NCBI GenBank assembly: GCA_032716605.1
Contig: CM064481.1
Span: 18,904,811 to 18,968,810 of the forward strand
Origin: Paralithodes platypus
Taxonomy: Eukaryota > Arthropoda > Malacostraca > Decapoda > Lithodidae
Direction of reading: 5' to 3'
Length of the DNA stretch: 64,000 bases
Every line of letters begins with the position of its first letter. Within the stretch, counting starts at the first letter, position 1. Under the pieces are notes generated by a model that was not told the origin of the DNA, ran no database searches, and was given only the letters and a program-made list of their open reading frames with translations. Made by a program: the position numbers and the translations under genes. This document shows positions 11,601 through 22,035 of this stretch, piece after piece.

Positions 11601-14369
11601 CGTTGTAAGGGGACTTGGCCGTTGTGCACCTGTGGGCAGTTTCAACAGATGATCCCCTACTTTCTTTGCTTCTGGACATACAAACTATGATAGGGATGGG
11701 CTGGCCTACTACCTACGGTCTATGGAGCGACTTCCTGATTGACATCTGGGAGGACTTCTTTCGGGGACAACCCGTCATGCGTCACTAGAACCCAAAGTCA
11801 GCCCGTGGGCTATGGAATGGCATATGGTCAGACATGTTTTGTCACTCGTGAAACTACCCTTTTATGCCGGTATGGTAAAGGCTCCGGGTCTGGGCCCGAC
11901 CCGTTTCGTTATGGTGTGGGATCACGGGGCGGGAGACTGAAGACCGGGGAAGGGTGTGGAGTGAGCGGCAACGCACTGTGAACGAGATGGGCACTGAGCC
12001 TTCATATCTGCAGCGACGCGTGCTGACTGAAACGTGATGTGGCGCACAGGATGACAAGACACAAGGAGGTCCGGTTTCTGTTAAACGCGCCACAAAGAAG
12101 AGAATCCAGGTAGAATAAGCCAATGATGCCGAGGACAGGATGTAGAAAATACAAACCAAGTTGAGCGCTTCGCTGGGATCCACTGAAACACCTGAAAGCC
12201 ATCCTGATCATCTTGCAATATAGTAACAGGAAGAATCGCCTCCGAATAAAGTGAATGTAGCAGAATCACTCGTCATTGGGGCCAACAAACAGGATGCAGG
12301 AATTTGAATCTACTTGGCCAAAAGAGTTCCACCAGTGTTACTCCAAACAAGTTGTTTTACAATGGCTGTGAGCAAGAAGTACAGAAAGGGTGCTGGTTTG
12401 CCTGTCTATGACCACTGAGCTCATATACACAAAGGGTGATGTGCCTCCAACAGTCCAGGGAAATAGACGTTAAGGATGTACTGTCATACGAAAACTGTCA
12501 CCAGTCCCTTCCTCAAGGTTTGAAGACAATGGTGACATGAGGATCACATACAAACCAAAATCCATACTCAAGAAAAAAACCTACAAGTGTGAAACGATCG
12601 AGTAGATTAGTATGTAGTCCACAGGTAATAATCATTGATGGTTGGTGGCCACTACGTTTGGGTTGTACAGTGGCCAGCCAGCGGAACCGTACAAGACTTT
12701 GCCAACAACTTCTCCAAGAACATACATCAACCGACTGCGGATGGACTGTAAGTCCATCGCTTTTTGACAGGTACTATGACGAAAGTGTAAAAAACGTGAC
12801 AAGGGTAAGCCGTGCTGGCAAGGGTGCAAGTAGGCGACAGCAGCTTTCACCAGAAACACCCACTGCCACCACAGAAAGTGACGCTAAACAGTAACAGCAA
12901 AAACAAGGTCCAGCTCATTGACATCTTGTGTGAAGACTTTGTCGAAGAAGGTAAAAGAACATACCAAGGAACACACCAAAACTCGTTATCACTGCCAAAC
13001 GACCCAGTCCCCATAGAAGTAAGCAGCGGGTACTAAGAGGGACGAGACAGGAGCTCAGAACAAACACATGAGGAAGCTGATGTTGTGATACCTCCAGCGG
13101 AGGATACAGTTTGGGGCATCAACTGGGATGAAAACGCATGATCAGTTGTGTGTGACGACACGGACGTCTTTGTGCTGCTTGTCCATTTCTACCATGCAAC
13201 ACACTAACCTCGCATGTGAAGTAATAAATGGTGAGTCCAATTGCTGGTCGGACAAATTCTGGGCATCAAGGCGACATCACAGAAACAGGGAGGGAAATTC
13301 AAGAGCAACTCCTTGCAATACATGCGAGGGACCGGGCTGTGATACGGGTTTTCATATATGTGGGGCATAGGTAGGCAACAGCACTGAAACAGATGCGACT
13401 TGGTCATCTGTTCCCAAGTCTTGGATGATCCTGATGCAGACATGGATGAAGTTGTTTTCCGAGGCCACAAGGTTCATTGGTGTTTGTTATGGATCCAAAC
13501 AGAACAAGCAAATATTGTCAGCCATTCTCGTTATGATGTATGGTGCTCCAAGATGTCAAACAAGCAGATTTACAGCTGCACCTCAAGTGAAGGACGCTTC
13601 CTCTCCACAACTTGAGTTCATTCCTTCAGCATGTACGCCGGGCACATTAACCAGACGATCAATTCTGGAAGTCGCATTGTCCCCTGACCCACCCAGTCCT
13701 GGATCCTGTGAGGTATGGCTGGTCCGAAGGATGAATCTGGTCAGTGGGTTGGTCCCAATGACAGTGGCAGGAACAGGTGCCACCTGTTCATATTGAAGTT
13801 CGGCAAATTCATCAAATGTGGATGTTAGTCAAAACACGGCCATGCTCAACAGCCAGATGTGGATGTGTTGTGGCCCAAACTCGCCTGCTCCATGTTCTGG
13901 CAGCTGCAACGGGAGTAACGACTGCTGCAGTGGAGGCGAACACCATATTGCAACTCCTACGCTGATGAACAACTAGATGACTAGTCCGATGAGATGTAAC
14001 GGAAAGACCAAGATTCAAAGATTTTGAAGTAAAATTCATATCAAATTTCATAATTCAACTGTAAATAAAACAATTTTTTATACTCAATTTTGTTGTTTCA
14101 CCCATTATTACAGTGATACCATAAAGTATTCTTAATATAAGCTTAATGACAATCTGTTATTTTTCCTTTTCAGCCCAACGCATATTTCCATTTTGTATCA
14201 AGTATTACTATGTTTATGTGTTGAAAAATGTATATTGTGTTCGAAAGAAGGGTATATTGGCTTACAGATGAATGAACATATCACATATGATATAGTATAG
14301 GACAAATAAACGTGTTGTGTTTACCAGTTATTGTGTGTATTCAGTATGGAGGATTTAATACGGTCCGAA
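8676..14369 (+). mobile_element. Academ-like DNA transposon, left-arm copy, noisy and cut by gap
   Basis: Plus-orientation copy of the transposon described at 55,460-61,047. It begins TAGTTCAGTGG at 8,676, preceded by GAA (half of the 3-bp target duplication), and contains the same TIR with GGTGCCACTGTGGCACC at 8,772. Coding starts at 9,298. Fragments of every domain can be followed: Cys-rich head (9,307-9,903), core (10,300-11,560, then 11,680-11,980), nuclease (12,600-13,460) and CXC (13,840-13,930). Small insertions every few tens of bases destroy all frames after about 9,900. The far TIR is lost in the gap. Confidence 0.85.
9298..13975 (+). pseudogene. Academ-like transposase/nuclease, shredded copy
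   Basis: This is the coding region of the left-arm transposon. The first 198 codons or so are nearly continuous (KENLISAKPQRL onward, with CHKSC and CLFCGEVC). After that the frame changes repeatedly because of one- to three-base insertions relative to the mirror copy, for example GTCATTCC for GTCATCC near 9,952. The in-frame TAA after ASRE (about 11,028) and the extra T in the TACTTTCTTTGC segment (about 11,658) occur in both copies, so they predate the duplication. Confidence 0.8.
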
Positions 14370-14469
14370 NNNNNNNNNNNNNNNNNNNNNNNNNNNNNNN
14401 NNNNNNNNNNNNNNNNNNNNNNNNNNNNNNNNNNNNNNNNNNNNNNNNNNNNNNNNNNNNNNNNNNNNN
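14370..14469. other. Assembly gap (100 N)
   Basis: Exactly 100 N, the usual placeholder for a scaffold join of unknown size. Confidence 1.
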
Positions 14470-14897
14470 TGACTGGCAAATGATACGTGTGAACATCTGC
14501 CTGCTAGGAAGTTGGCCAGCCACCTTTTTGTGCTGTTGTGCAGGTTGGTGTTCATAGATTTTCTTTGTTAGCGTTGTGGGCGGGGGATGGCATCGAAGAC
14601 TTTTATAATGTTGATTGTGGCAACGTGAGTGATCTGTGTGGTGGTCTGGCCGAGTTGATACCGTCAAAAGCTCTTTGGGGGGGTTGTAAGGTCTGTAAGA
14701 CAGAGTGTTTTGTGGAGTGCAGTGGCCCTGAAGTCATGTTGTGTTGGACACCTAGGGGGTAGAGCGTGGTGGGGTTCAGTTTGTAATACAAAGGCGTTCT
14801 AAGACTTTTGGAGGTGGGTGCACAGGAGTGTGATAGGGTGGTTGTGAGGAGGGTAGCGTTGGGATCTTTGTTGGATTTGGGGAATGTAATGATGATA

Positions 14898-14902
14898 CCA
14901 TG
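14898..14902. repeat. Target-site duplication of Copia element (CCATG, left)
   Basis: CCATG here matches CCATG at 20,067-20,071 immediately outside the right LTR. The paralogous LINE at 36,388 has one CCATG at the equivalent position, so this is a true 5-bp duplication. Confidence 0.9.
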
Positions 14903-14908
14903 TGTTAA

Positions 14909-15417
14909 CACCTTACAAGCAGCCTAGGCGGTAATTATATGTACCGCCCAGCGGGGGATTTTGGCCATAAATGGGGTTGTTTCCGTGCTCTTTTTCATGC
15001 AATAAACAAGACCCAGAGCGTAATAAACCAGTATGTTATATAACCTGAAAGGTCTTAAATTGCGCTTTCCAATGACACCCGAACCATCCTTCTACGATCA
15101 CTGGTTGGTCTTGCAACGATTCGTGGCAACCGAAGGGCAAAATGGCTATAAAGTACGGTAATTTTCTTGTACCATTATTACGTGTGTAGCGACCGTGTGA
15201 GTGAGGGTGGAGGAGGGTGAATAAATCTCAGTTGGTCCACGGCGGCCGTGGCAGACGCGGTCAGCGCGGTAACCTATGCTCCTCCCACAGCTCCCGCTCT
15301 CTCTGATAGCTGAGCACATTACACGTGCTCAAAATTGCACTCGACAATAGCCGGGTGCCGCCACATAGGCCCTATTTATTTCACAATCGGACATAGCCGG
15401 GCGCCGTTCAGTTAGGG
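14909..15417. mobile_element. Nonautonomous DNA element (509 bp) with TTAA duplication inside LTR
   Basis: TTAA at 14,905-14,908 and again at 15,418-15,421 flank this segment. Removing it plus one TTAA restores TGTTAATAGATACACGG, exactly the start of the other LTR at 19,849. The ends are CACCTTACAAG and CAGTTAGGG, only weakly inverted. No ORF. TTAA is the piggyBac target, so a piggyBac-type MITE is the likely identity. Confidence 0.75.
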
Positions 15418-15421
15418 TTAA

Positions 15422-15541
15422 TAGATACACGGAAGCAACCGCACTCACTGGAAATCCTGGAGACAACCTCCCGGAATCTGTGCCGCATAGAAAACAGCCA
15501 AACGATGACGTCATCAGCCAGCACTACGACGCGGCCGGCCT
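15422..15541 (-). repeat. Partial 3' LTR of Copia element
   Basis: Matches the first part of the LTR at 19,849 (ATACACGGAAGC, GATGACGTCATCAGCCAGC) but jumps near 15,541 straight into RNase H coding sequence. The inner part of this LTR has been deleted. Its first bases are at 14,903-14,908, across the MITE. Confidence 0.8.
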
Positions 15542-15544
15542 ACG

Positions 15545-16530
15545 GTTGTCTACAAAACACTTGATAGGGATACTCCCACATCCGGAGATCTCCTGCAGAT
15601 ACTCGCCAAATACACAGCAGTACTTACTAGCCACCATCCAAAAGTGCCAGGGTCTCCGCAGCAAGAGGTTTGGACTTGACCGCCCGTCGATACCTTCCTT
15701 GGATTGCCAGTAAATAGGGGCCTCTCACATTATCAGTGTCGCACAGAAAGATGATAAAGCCTCCTTGAGACCCCATGGTCCCTGCAGGTTGGCGAATGAT
15801 GCGTCCAGCATAGCACTCAATGTGGCACTCATCTAAAGGTGCCCAATCTTCGGAATTAATATTCAGGTTCTTAATATGTCAGACACCTAAGTAGCCTTTT
15901 GAAGCTGAAACACTCCAGTTGCGCACACATCGAACGCTTATATCTGGGCGAGTGTGAGTAGGCCATCCAATTCAGTTGCCCGATCAACGCACGATATTTC
16001 GTTCTCTCCTGGTCTGACAAATCAACTAGTCTTCTCTAATGCGCGACGCTTGCTAAGTGTAACCGGAGTCCAATGATGCTCAATACTGAAACTGTGTTGA
16101 TTGTGGGATACTACCATCCTCCTGTGGTAAACTACGTTGAGCCCCACCATACTTAAAAGGCACGTGGAATCTGACAGTCCCGACTGGAAAAGGGACCTGC
16201 GCAAACAATGGTTTTATGGACTTGTTGCTCAAAATTCACAGTACCAGCCCACAAGAAGTCATCAACCATATATGCAAAATGATACCCTCTGGTCCACCAC
16301 TTTGACTCCAACGAAAAATAATGCAGGGTCCAGGGACAATATTTTGGCACCTAGACATATCAGCTGGTCCTTCACCCTCATGTTACCATTGCACTGGCTG
16401 ACATCGAACAAACCATACAGTCTTCCGCAGACGCCACAATAAACCATTGTCGAACTCGGGAGGAGGTCGCAGGTACAGGTCACACTATATCCACAGTTTC
16501 CCACGACGTAAGATCTCTGTCCAGATCCAT
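15545..16530 (-). pseudogene. Copia reverse transcriptase / RNase H remnant
   Basis: Minus-strand fragments of the Copia polymerase. The RT catalytic box reads YMVDDFLWAG (about 16,265, the YVDD box). YRALIGQLNWMA and a SQGGFIIFLCDTDN-like RNase H segment follow down to about 15,640. Frames change every 100-200 bases and stops are present, so it is not functional. Confidence 0.75.
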
Positions 16531-16681
16531 CCAATTAATGTACCATCTTTGTCACTCCTAATGTTGTAGCAGTTGGGGTATCTACCAGTCATCTTCCCAG
16601 CACGACTAACAATTTTGCCTGATATCCACTCACCACTCGTTTTATCAATACCCTTGATCCTTTGACCCACTTTAACTTTCA

Positions 16682-17580
16682 CTACATTACGTTCAGACAC
16701 ACCTTCAATTGCACCGGTATCTGTCTGACGTATGTCACCGGGGGGACCTCCACAGCAACCTGACCCCCACCACCCACAACATCAACAATGTTACCAGTGT
16801 GTTCGTCATCATCCGAGTCTAGGTCTGAATCTACGAATCTAGGCACCCCATTACCACGTTCACTAGGTACATCCAGACTATGGGGAGATGAATGAGGCAC
16901 ATCCTCATCATTTGACACTGCAGCAGTATCAACACTGGTAGGTGCCATGGCAATTCGATATGTGTGTACCCTAACACACATTCCACCGTGCTTCACCAAA
17001 AACTGATTCCCGTCTCTCCCTATTATTGTACCAGGTCCGCGCCACTTATTACTGTCTAGACGCTTGTAGTAAACATCATCTCCGTAGTGTACGTCTCCAG
17101 GGTCGCTTACCCGCACATTATGACTAAGTGCTCTAGTCAGCCTTTCACTAGATTCCGCTATGGTAAATGCTCTTCTTGCTGCATGAAGAGGAGTCAGGTT
17201 AGCCTTAACTATACCCGAAGGTGTGGCCTCTCTGTCTAGCGCTGGCAGGTTATCATGAAAGGCTCCAGGAATCCCAGGGTTCTGGCCAAACACCAACTGG
17301 TTAGGCGAGAAACCTGAGAAGGTTGACAGTGCGTTCCAGGCAGCCACAGCCCAAGCCAGAGCAACATCCAGACTACAGCCAGGACAATCCGCTAAAATCT
17401 TGCTAACCATTCCACCCAAGACAGCATTGAGCCTCTCACAAGCACCATTACTCCAAGGGCTTTCAGCTGCCGTAGTCAGTATCTTAACATTAAATGCCTC
17501 ACCCAGAGACCTCATGTCTGAATTATTAAATTCACAGCCATTATCTGACAATATTTTTCCTGGGGCACCAAATAACACAA
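16682..17580 (-). pseudogene. Copia integrase, catalytic and C-terminal part
   Basis: Open frame holding the second half of the integrase: FGAPGKILSDNGCEF (second catalytic Asp), then SPWSNGACERLNAVLGG (catalytic Glu), a C-terminal DNA-binding region (NKWRGPGTIIGRDGNQ) and an acidic linker (DSDLDSDDDEHTG). The first catalytic Asp (AMDLKSWG) lies at about 18,240, beyond a SINE. After excising the SINE and one target duplication the two halves join in frame, so the frame was intact when the SINE landed. A separate small frame (16,485-16,700) continues toward the RT. Confidence 0.85.
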
Positions 17581-17588
17581 CCCAACTG
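17581..17588. repeat. Target-site duplication of SINE copy 1 (CCCAACTG)
   Basis: CCCAACTG at 17,581-17,588 is repeated at 18,118-18,125. The match may extend to ACAACCCAACTG, but that overlaps the (AAC)n tail. Confidence 0.85.
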
Positions 17589-18117
17589 GCGGGTGCCCAA
17601 CCCCGAAAGGGGTTGAAATAGGGGAGCTATCCCCCCGCCAAAGGCGGCTTTCTAGGGCCTTTCCTAGCTGATGCTGAGAGGAATGGGTTCTAGTCATGTG
17701 GTGATGGGCTGGTCTATCAGAGTGAGAGCTGAGCAATCTCTGCCATACCCATAACTTACTCTGACTGTTCCTTTAACTTATATATTTTCTAGATCTCAAG
17801 TGACGGCGTCTCTTCCGTGGATTGACCTCCCAATCTACCAAGATTGGAAGCCAAAGCGTCACATTTTTCCCTTGCCCCTCAACTTTCTCTTCATAATTGC
17901 TGAGGGGCACAGGGCCCTGGGTGGGGCTTTGGTTTCCCGGGCATTTCCGCACCCTCCTTAGCTTCCCGCCATGGAGTGGCTTCGGTCACCCAGGCTTTAT
18001 TGTGGTCGGCGGGGAGGGTTCTGTTGGGGCACTCGGTTATGGCCTTGGAATTGCTCGGGGCCTTAGGGCTGTTCGGCCAGGCAGCTTGGGGAACAACAAC
18101 AACAACAACAACAACAA
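17589..18117 (+). mobile_element. SINE with LINE-C-like 3' end and (AAC)n tail, copy 1
   Basis: 529-bp nonautonomous retroposon. The head includes GGCGGGTGCCCAACCCC, the body AGGGGCACAGGGCCCTGG and CACCCAGGCTTTATTGTGG. It ends GGGGCTGTTCGGCCAGGCAGCTTGGGG followed by eight AAC units. The last 40 bp match the 3' end of the LINE C family, where the same bases encode GLFGQ and stop. No A/B box pair was clear. It is flanked by an 8-bp duplication in Copia integrase. Confidence 0.85.
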
Positions 18118-18125
18118 CCCAACTG

Positions 18126-18664
18126 AGAAATACCCCACGAATAATAGTGCCCGCATTCTTGTCAGGAATAACCACAGATGTACAATATCTTGTATACAGG
18201 TCCACTATCACCAAGAAATATTTCTTGCCCCACGACTTAAGGTCCATAGCAATCACCTCATTAAATCTGTTAGCCATCGGGACACCTACCACTGGTCTCG
18301 GGCTCGGTTTCTTATACCTTCTACACACTGAACAATCATTTGTCACTTTATCGATCCTCCGTTCCAGGTTTGAGTCCCTGATATCGGCATCCCTTACAAG
18401 CTTCTTCAATTTCTCTACTGTAGGGTGTCCAAACTGACAATGAAGTTTCAAAGCTTTCTTCTCTAGGTCCCCGTCTTTGGATAAGGCCAGAGCCACAGTG
18501 ATACCAACTGCCCGTCTAGTCAAGCCGATAGACTGCAACAGATAGTGTTCTGATGATGAGGTTTTCAAATTGATGATTTTTTTCTTTCCATTCACTTTGA
18601 TCTGAATTGTTTCACAATTTATATCATTTTTGGCTCTTTTCATAGAAGCCCTACTCAGTAACAA
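18126..18664 (-). pseudogene. Copia GAG-pre-integrase and integrase N-terminal part
   Basis: The frame contains an HHCC zinc-binding domain (HCQFGHP ... CSVCRRYKKP), then AMDLKSWGKKYFLVIVDLYTRY with the first catalytic Asp of the integrase DDE triad, ending NAGTIIRGVF at the SINE. It continues in frame with the segment at 16,682-17,580 once the SINE is removed. Confidence 0.85.
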
Positions 18665-18715
18665 CGGTAAATTACATCCTCACCACATCAGTAGTAATAT
18701 TGGCACGCATATCCC

Positions 18716-19120
18716 CTATACAACAGGAAACGTAACTTTCTTGTAGGAAGTCACGGAAATACCATTGCCAAAAGTGAAGCTGGAATTAGAGCATTCCTCT
18801 TTCACAAGTCTGCGCTCATGGTCAGTCAACCATTGTATGTACTCGTCGAGCCAACATGAACCACACACAGTGTTTGTACAACCCGTATCTAGGACAGCAC
18901 ACCCTTTTGATTCACTCACTAGTTTCAGTAATTTGTCTTCGCTCACAATACTATTCACATAGCCCACGCATAAGTTCACTGGTTCCTCATCGTACCCACC
19001 ATGTCCCCCTCTGTTCTCATAGGCATCAGGGTAATCACGTGCCCAGTGGATATATTGATTCACAAATAGCACACTTAGTTATTTTACCATGTGCCCCCAC
19101 TGGGTTTTTCTTCCTCCTGT
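18716..19120 (-). pseudogene. Copia zinc knuckle and aspartic protease
   Basis: AVLDTGCTNTVCG carries the aspartic protease DTG triad (about 18,890). Upstream, split over two frames at about 19,050-19,085, is a CCHC-like knuckle (CAICES followed by HWARDYPD, last Cys replaced by Tyr). A frameshift separates the knuckle from the protease. Confidence 0.75.
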
Positions 19121-19271
19121 CCTGTCGTTGATGTCCTCTCTTACTACGCACAACATTCATAGCCTTGCTGTCCACGCCAACCACGTCTACCTCGACTGTT
19201 TCCGCTCACATACAGGGCTTCCTCACTTTCACCATCATTGCCCTAATATCCCACAAATAAAGGTTCCGATT

Positions 19272-19637
19272 TTACCTGTATGTGGGCGCTATGTCCCATC
19301 GCACCACTCGAAAAGATGCGGTTGAGCGTACACCTTCATATTTGCGTACGATTATCACCTGGGTTGCCGACATGACTAATTGCTTCTCCCTATCCTCCAC
19401 CACACAGGAGGCCAATAACATAAAGGCACAATGAATCATCAAGTTGCAATCCTTGTTTGGTAACTCCGTGGTACGCATGTTCGAATTCTGACACCAAATT
19501 CCTTTATCTTCTGCCTTCTCCTTCCTCCGTAGGCTATATAAGGCCTCAAATGCTGCAAACTTCCTTCTACCTTCATTGACCAGGAATATGTCATCAAGCC
19601 TTTTCAATAACACTTCCACGCCATCGTCGGCCTCCAA
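19272..19637 (-). pseudogene. Copia Gag remnant
   Basis: 121-codon frame with VLLKRLDDIFLVNEGRRKFAAFEALYSLRR, the LDxxFL...AFxAxxxLxxxRR pattern of Copia-type Gag. It is truncated by frameshifts on both sides. The rest of Gag (19,640-19,836) is not readable in one frame. Confidence 0.6.
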
Positions 19638-19836
19638 TGTGGCCTTATCTATTTAAGAAGAGGCAATTCTAGCCCTCCCGGAAAGTGACAGATGGATCGC
19701 CAATGCCCTCTTTTTCTTATCAATCGTTGTAAGTCGACACCAAAACACCCACATCTCCTTCCACATTTCGTATTCTTCATCATGTTCTAATTTCGGAGGC
19801 CACTTCAAGTGAGCACGCCATAATGCCCGAACTACG

Positions 19837-19848
19837 CTCTGCTACCAA
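19837..19848 (-). promoter_or_regulatory. Primer-binding site, initiator tRNA-Met
   Basis: On the minus strand TGGTAGCAGAG directly follows the 5' LTR end (one base apart). It is complementary to the 3' end of metazoan initiator tRNA-Met (CUCUGCUACCA), the usual Copia primer. Confidence 0.85.
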
Positions 19849-20066
19849 TGTTAATAGATACACGGAAGCAAACGCACTCACTGAAATCCTGGAGACAACT
19901 CCCGGTCGTCCGCATAGAACAGCCAACCATACGTCCATCCAGCCGATGACGTCATCAGCCAGCCTATGACTCGGCGGCCTGCCATTGGCTCGAGGCGGAT
20001 GAGCTTCGTGCAGGTCGAGCCAGTCAACCTGCGCCACTTTGGCGTGACTGTGCTAATATATTAACA
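19849..20066 (-). repeat. 5' LTR of Copia element (218 bp)
   Basis: Begins TGTTAATAGATAC and ends ATATATTAACA on the plus strand, giving the short TGTTAAT/ATTAACA inverted ends of an LTR. It is bounded by the PBS inside and the CCATG duplication outside. Confidence 0.85.
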
Positions 20067-20118
20067 CCATGCTTCCAAATGACTGGTACCGAATTGTGTT
20101 GTGTGAATAACTGTAGTT

Positions 20119-20497
20119 GTTGTTGTTGTTCTTCTTCCCGAAGCTGCCTGGCCGAACATCCCCAAGGCCCCGAGCAAGGCCAAGGCCATACCCGAGCGCC
20201 CCCACAGAACCCTCCCTGCCGACCACAATAAAGCCTGGGTGACCGAAGCCACTCCATGGCCGGGGAGCTGAGGAGAGTAAGGAAACGCCCGGGAAACCAA
20301 AGACCCCACCCAGGAGCCCTGTGCCCCTCAGCAATTATGAAGAGAAAGTTGAGGGGCAAAGGAAAAATGTGACGCTTTGGCTTCCAATCTTGGTAAATTG
20401 GGAGGAATCCACGGAAGAGACGCCGTCACTGGAGATCTAGAAAATATATAAGTAAAAGGAACGGTCATAGTAAGCTATGGGCATGGCAGAGATCGCC
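20119..20497 (-). mobile_element. SINE with (AAC)n tail, copy 2 (5'-truncated)
   Basis: Reverse-orientation copy of the 17,589 SINE, starting from a (GTT)n tract and truncated at the head. TGTAGTT at 20,112-20,118 and 20,498-20,504 is the target duplication. Removal restores LINE C (AACTGTAGTTTGATATGTTGG, compare 36,427). Confidence 0.85.
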
Positions 20498-21281
20498 TGT
20501 AGTTTGATATGTTGGTGAGTGTTTGTATGCCTTGTGGTCCTAGGTGTCTGAGGTGTATGTTGCTTATGTTGTCTGGGCCACAGGCAGATGAGTGCTTGAG
20601 ATTGTTGATGATGTGCTTTGTCTGGTTGTTGGTGAAGGGTGCATAGTCAGGGTCTGTGGGGAATTGTCTCTTACGTCGGTCGTCTTTATGGGGGTTTAGG
20701 TGGCTGACATGAGAGACGTGATTGATGAGAGTGTTTGCTTGTTGTTAATATGAAGGAGTAGAGTCTGTTGTTGTGATTGTAGCATGTGATTGTGTTGTGT
20801 TGCTGTTGGAAAGTGTGATGCTGTCTAGTGTTTTGTAAAGTTTTTTGGGGTTTGTTTTGTGATCAAGTACTGTAGTTTGGAGGTAGCTATTCCAATTTAG
20901 TGTTTGTTGTTCCTGTATTTTTTTGTTAATCTGTGTGTTGAGTGCTTTGATTTGTTGTGTGATGTCCTGTGTGTGGGGTGCTGGGGGGTGTTTCAGTGTG
21001 TGGCGTTGCCTGATGAGGTTTTGAATTTCTGGTGAGAAGTTGGGGTTGTGTCTTTCTGTTACCTCTTGGAATGTGTTTCTTGTCGGCGCTTTGGATAGTT
21101 ATGTTGAATGTGTGAACAGCCTTGTTGATGTTAGTGAAGGGTGTGCTGTATCTGGAGATGATGGGTCGAAAAGGGCTTGGTGGGGAGTATGGGTATGTTG
21201 ATAGGTGTCGTTAAGGATAAAGAGGTTGTCTGATTGGTGTTGTAGGGCCATCCCTCTTTCTGTGTCAGTGTTGTCGACAAA

Positions 21282-21400
21282 TTAGGCCGACGTCTTGGCA
21301 TTGAAGTTACCACCCAGGATGATGTGTGGAGTGTTTGTGATTTGTTGTAGTTGTGGTCTGTATTCGTTAGGTACTGTAGGGGATGTTTTTTTTTTTTTTT

Positions 21401-21431
<31 letters not shown>

Positions 21432-21620
21432 TGGAATGTATGTGTTTATGATGGTTATGTTAGTTTTGTTGCCAGTGCGTATTTTGATGAATTGTATTTT
21501 TGTTGTGTTATCAATTGGGGGGAGGAGGGATTTGGCATGCGCACTGGTGTATGTAAAGGTTATTTCTTTGTGAACCAAGGGGATAAGTCCGCCGCCACCG
21601 CCGCCCTTAGCAATTGATTT
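21282..21620 (-). pseudogene. LINE C endonuclease fragment
   Basis: Minus-strand frame with HKEITFTYTSAHAKSLLPP, KIRTGNKTNITIINTYIP and HIILGGNFNAKTSA (GDFN box with D to G). It is interrupted by an encoded Pro/Lys homopolymer from a C21A25 tract. The 5' end is lost at about 21,620. Confidence 0.75.
21386..21431. repeat. T25-G21 homopolymer pair
   Basis: 25 T followed directly by 21 G inside the LINE C endonuclease frame. Related LINE endonucleases have no such run here, so this is an expansion or a sequencing artefact. Confidence 0.9.
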
Positions 21621-21639
21621 CTTGATAACTGAAGGTAAA

Positions 21640-22030
21640 ATAAGAAACTACCATGTCTCTGCTTCATATTAGTGCCAAGTTGTCATTAGTAACAACATAT
21701 TTAGCTACAAAATCTGCATAATAGCGAAGCAATCAAGATGAAGACAAAGCAATTTACCGTCAGCTGGAAAAAACTTGAGTATAGGCTCAGTCACTTATTA
21801 TTAAATTAAAACATACTAAACACAAGGTTGTTAATTGATCAATGCTGCTTCAATTTTGGCATTATTTTAAAGTTAGTACTGTAGTTTAAAATCAGGATTA
21901 TACGCTTTGAAAAACAAATGAATTAATCAACTACTGTACTTAAATATATACTACAATACTGTATAAATATTTTAAGGATTCTATGATCGGATACAGGTGC
22001 CCGTGTGACACCGGCTTTAGGGATTTAGTT
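21640..22030. other. AT-rich noncoding stretch
   Basis: No repeat or coding signal seen. It may contain a further 3' exon or 3' UTR of the acetyltransferase-like gene, whose protein appears short. Confidence 0.4.
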
Positions 22031-22035
22031 TATCG

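Larger units (their letters stand above)
5711..14369. repeat. Left arm of giant inverted repeat
   Basis: This stretch is the reverse complement of 55,648-64,000, beginning with AATTATTGTTAAATGC (mirror of the window's last bases) and ending at the N gap (GGATTTAATACGGTCCGAA, mirror at 55,648). It carries the same ordered contents: a LINE 3' fragment, a MITE, the 5' half of LINE B and the Academ-like transposon. From 5,711 to the transposon edge the arm lengths differ by only about 12 bases (2,965 vs 2,953). Across the transposon the left arm is about 294 bases longer (5,694 vs 5,400). Confidence 0.95.
14903..20066 (-). mobile_element. Copia LTR retrotransposon inserted in LINE C
   Basis: LTR element oriented on the minus strand: 5' LTR at 19,849-20,066, initiator-tRNA-Met PBS, Gag (19,272-19,637), zinc knuckle and protease (18,716-19,110), integrase (16,682-18,664, split by a SINE), RT and RNase H (15,545-16,530), and a partial 3' LTR at the left end. 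The domain order PR-IN-RT-RH defines Copia/Ty1. The 5-bp CCATG duplication flanks it. The 3' LTR holds a TTAA-flanked insertion and has lost its inner part. Multiple frameshifts make it non-autonomous. Confidence 0.9.
14470..21620 (-). mobile_element. LINE C: non-LTR retrotransposon interrupted by Copia and SINE
   Basis: A minus-strand LINE of the family whose 3' ends read RDSGLFGQ and carry (AAC)n tails (other copies at 29,745, 35,808 and 36,976). The endonuclease lies at 21,282-21,620 (FTYTSAHAKSLLPP, IINTYIP, HIILGGNFNAKTSAW). The RT linker runs 20,505-21,270, then 20,067-20,118 and 14,470-14,902 toward the gap. It is split by the Copia element (14,903-20,066) and a SINE (20,119-20,497). 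The colinear sequence at 36,350-36,450 shows the uninterrupted order. Confidence 0.85.

Noticed and set aside
5711..14369. Left arm as an independent second insertion of the same transposon
   Set aside because: It shares the host LINE, target site, coding lesions and outer flanks with the right arm, so it is a copy of the same locus.
17897..18437. Plus-strand ORFs of about 150 codons in the SINE
   Set aside because: They run through the SINE, its AAC repeat (coding poly-Asn or poly-Thr) and antisense Copia sequence, so they are not genes.
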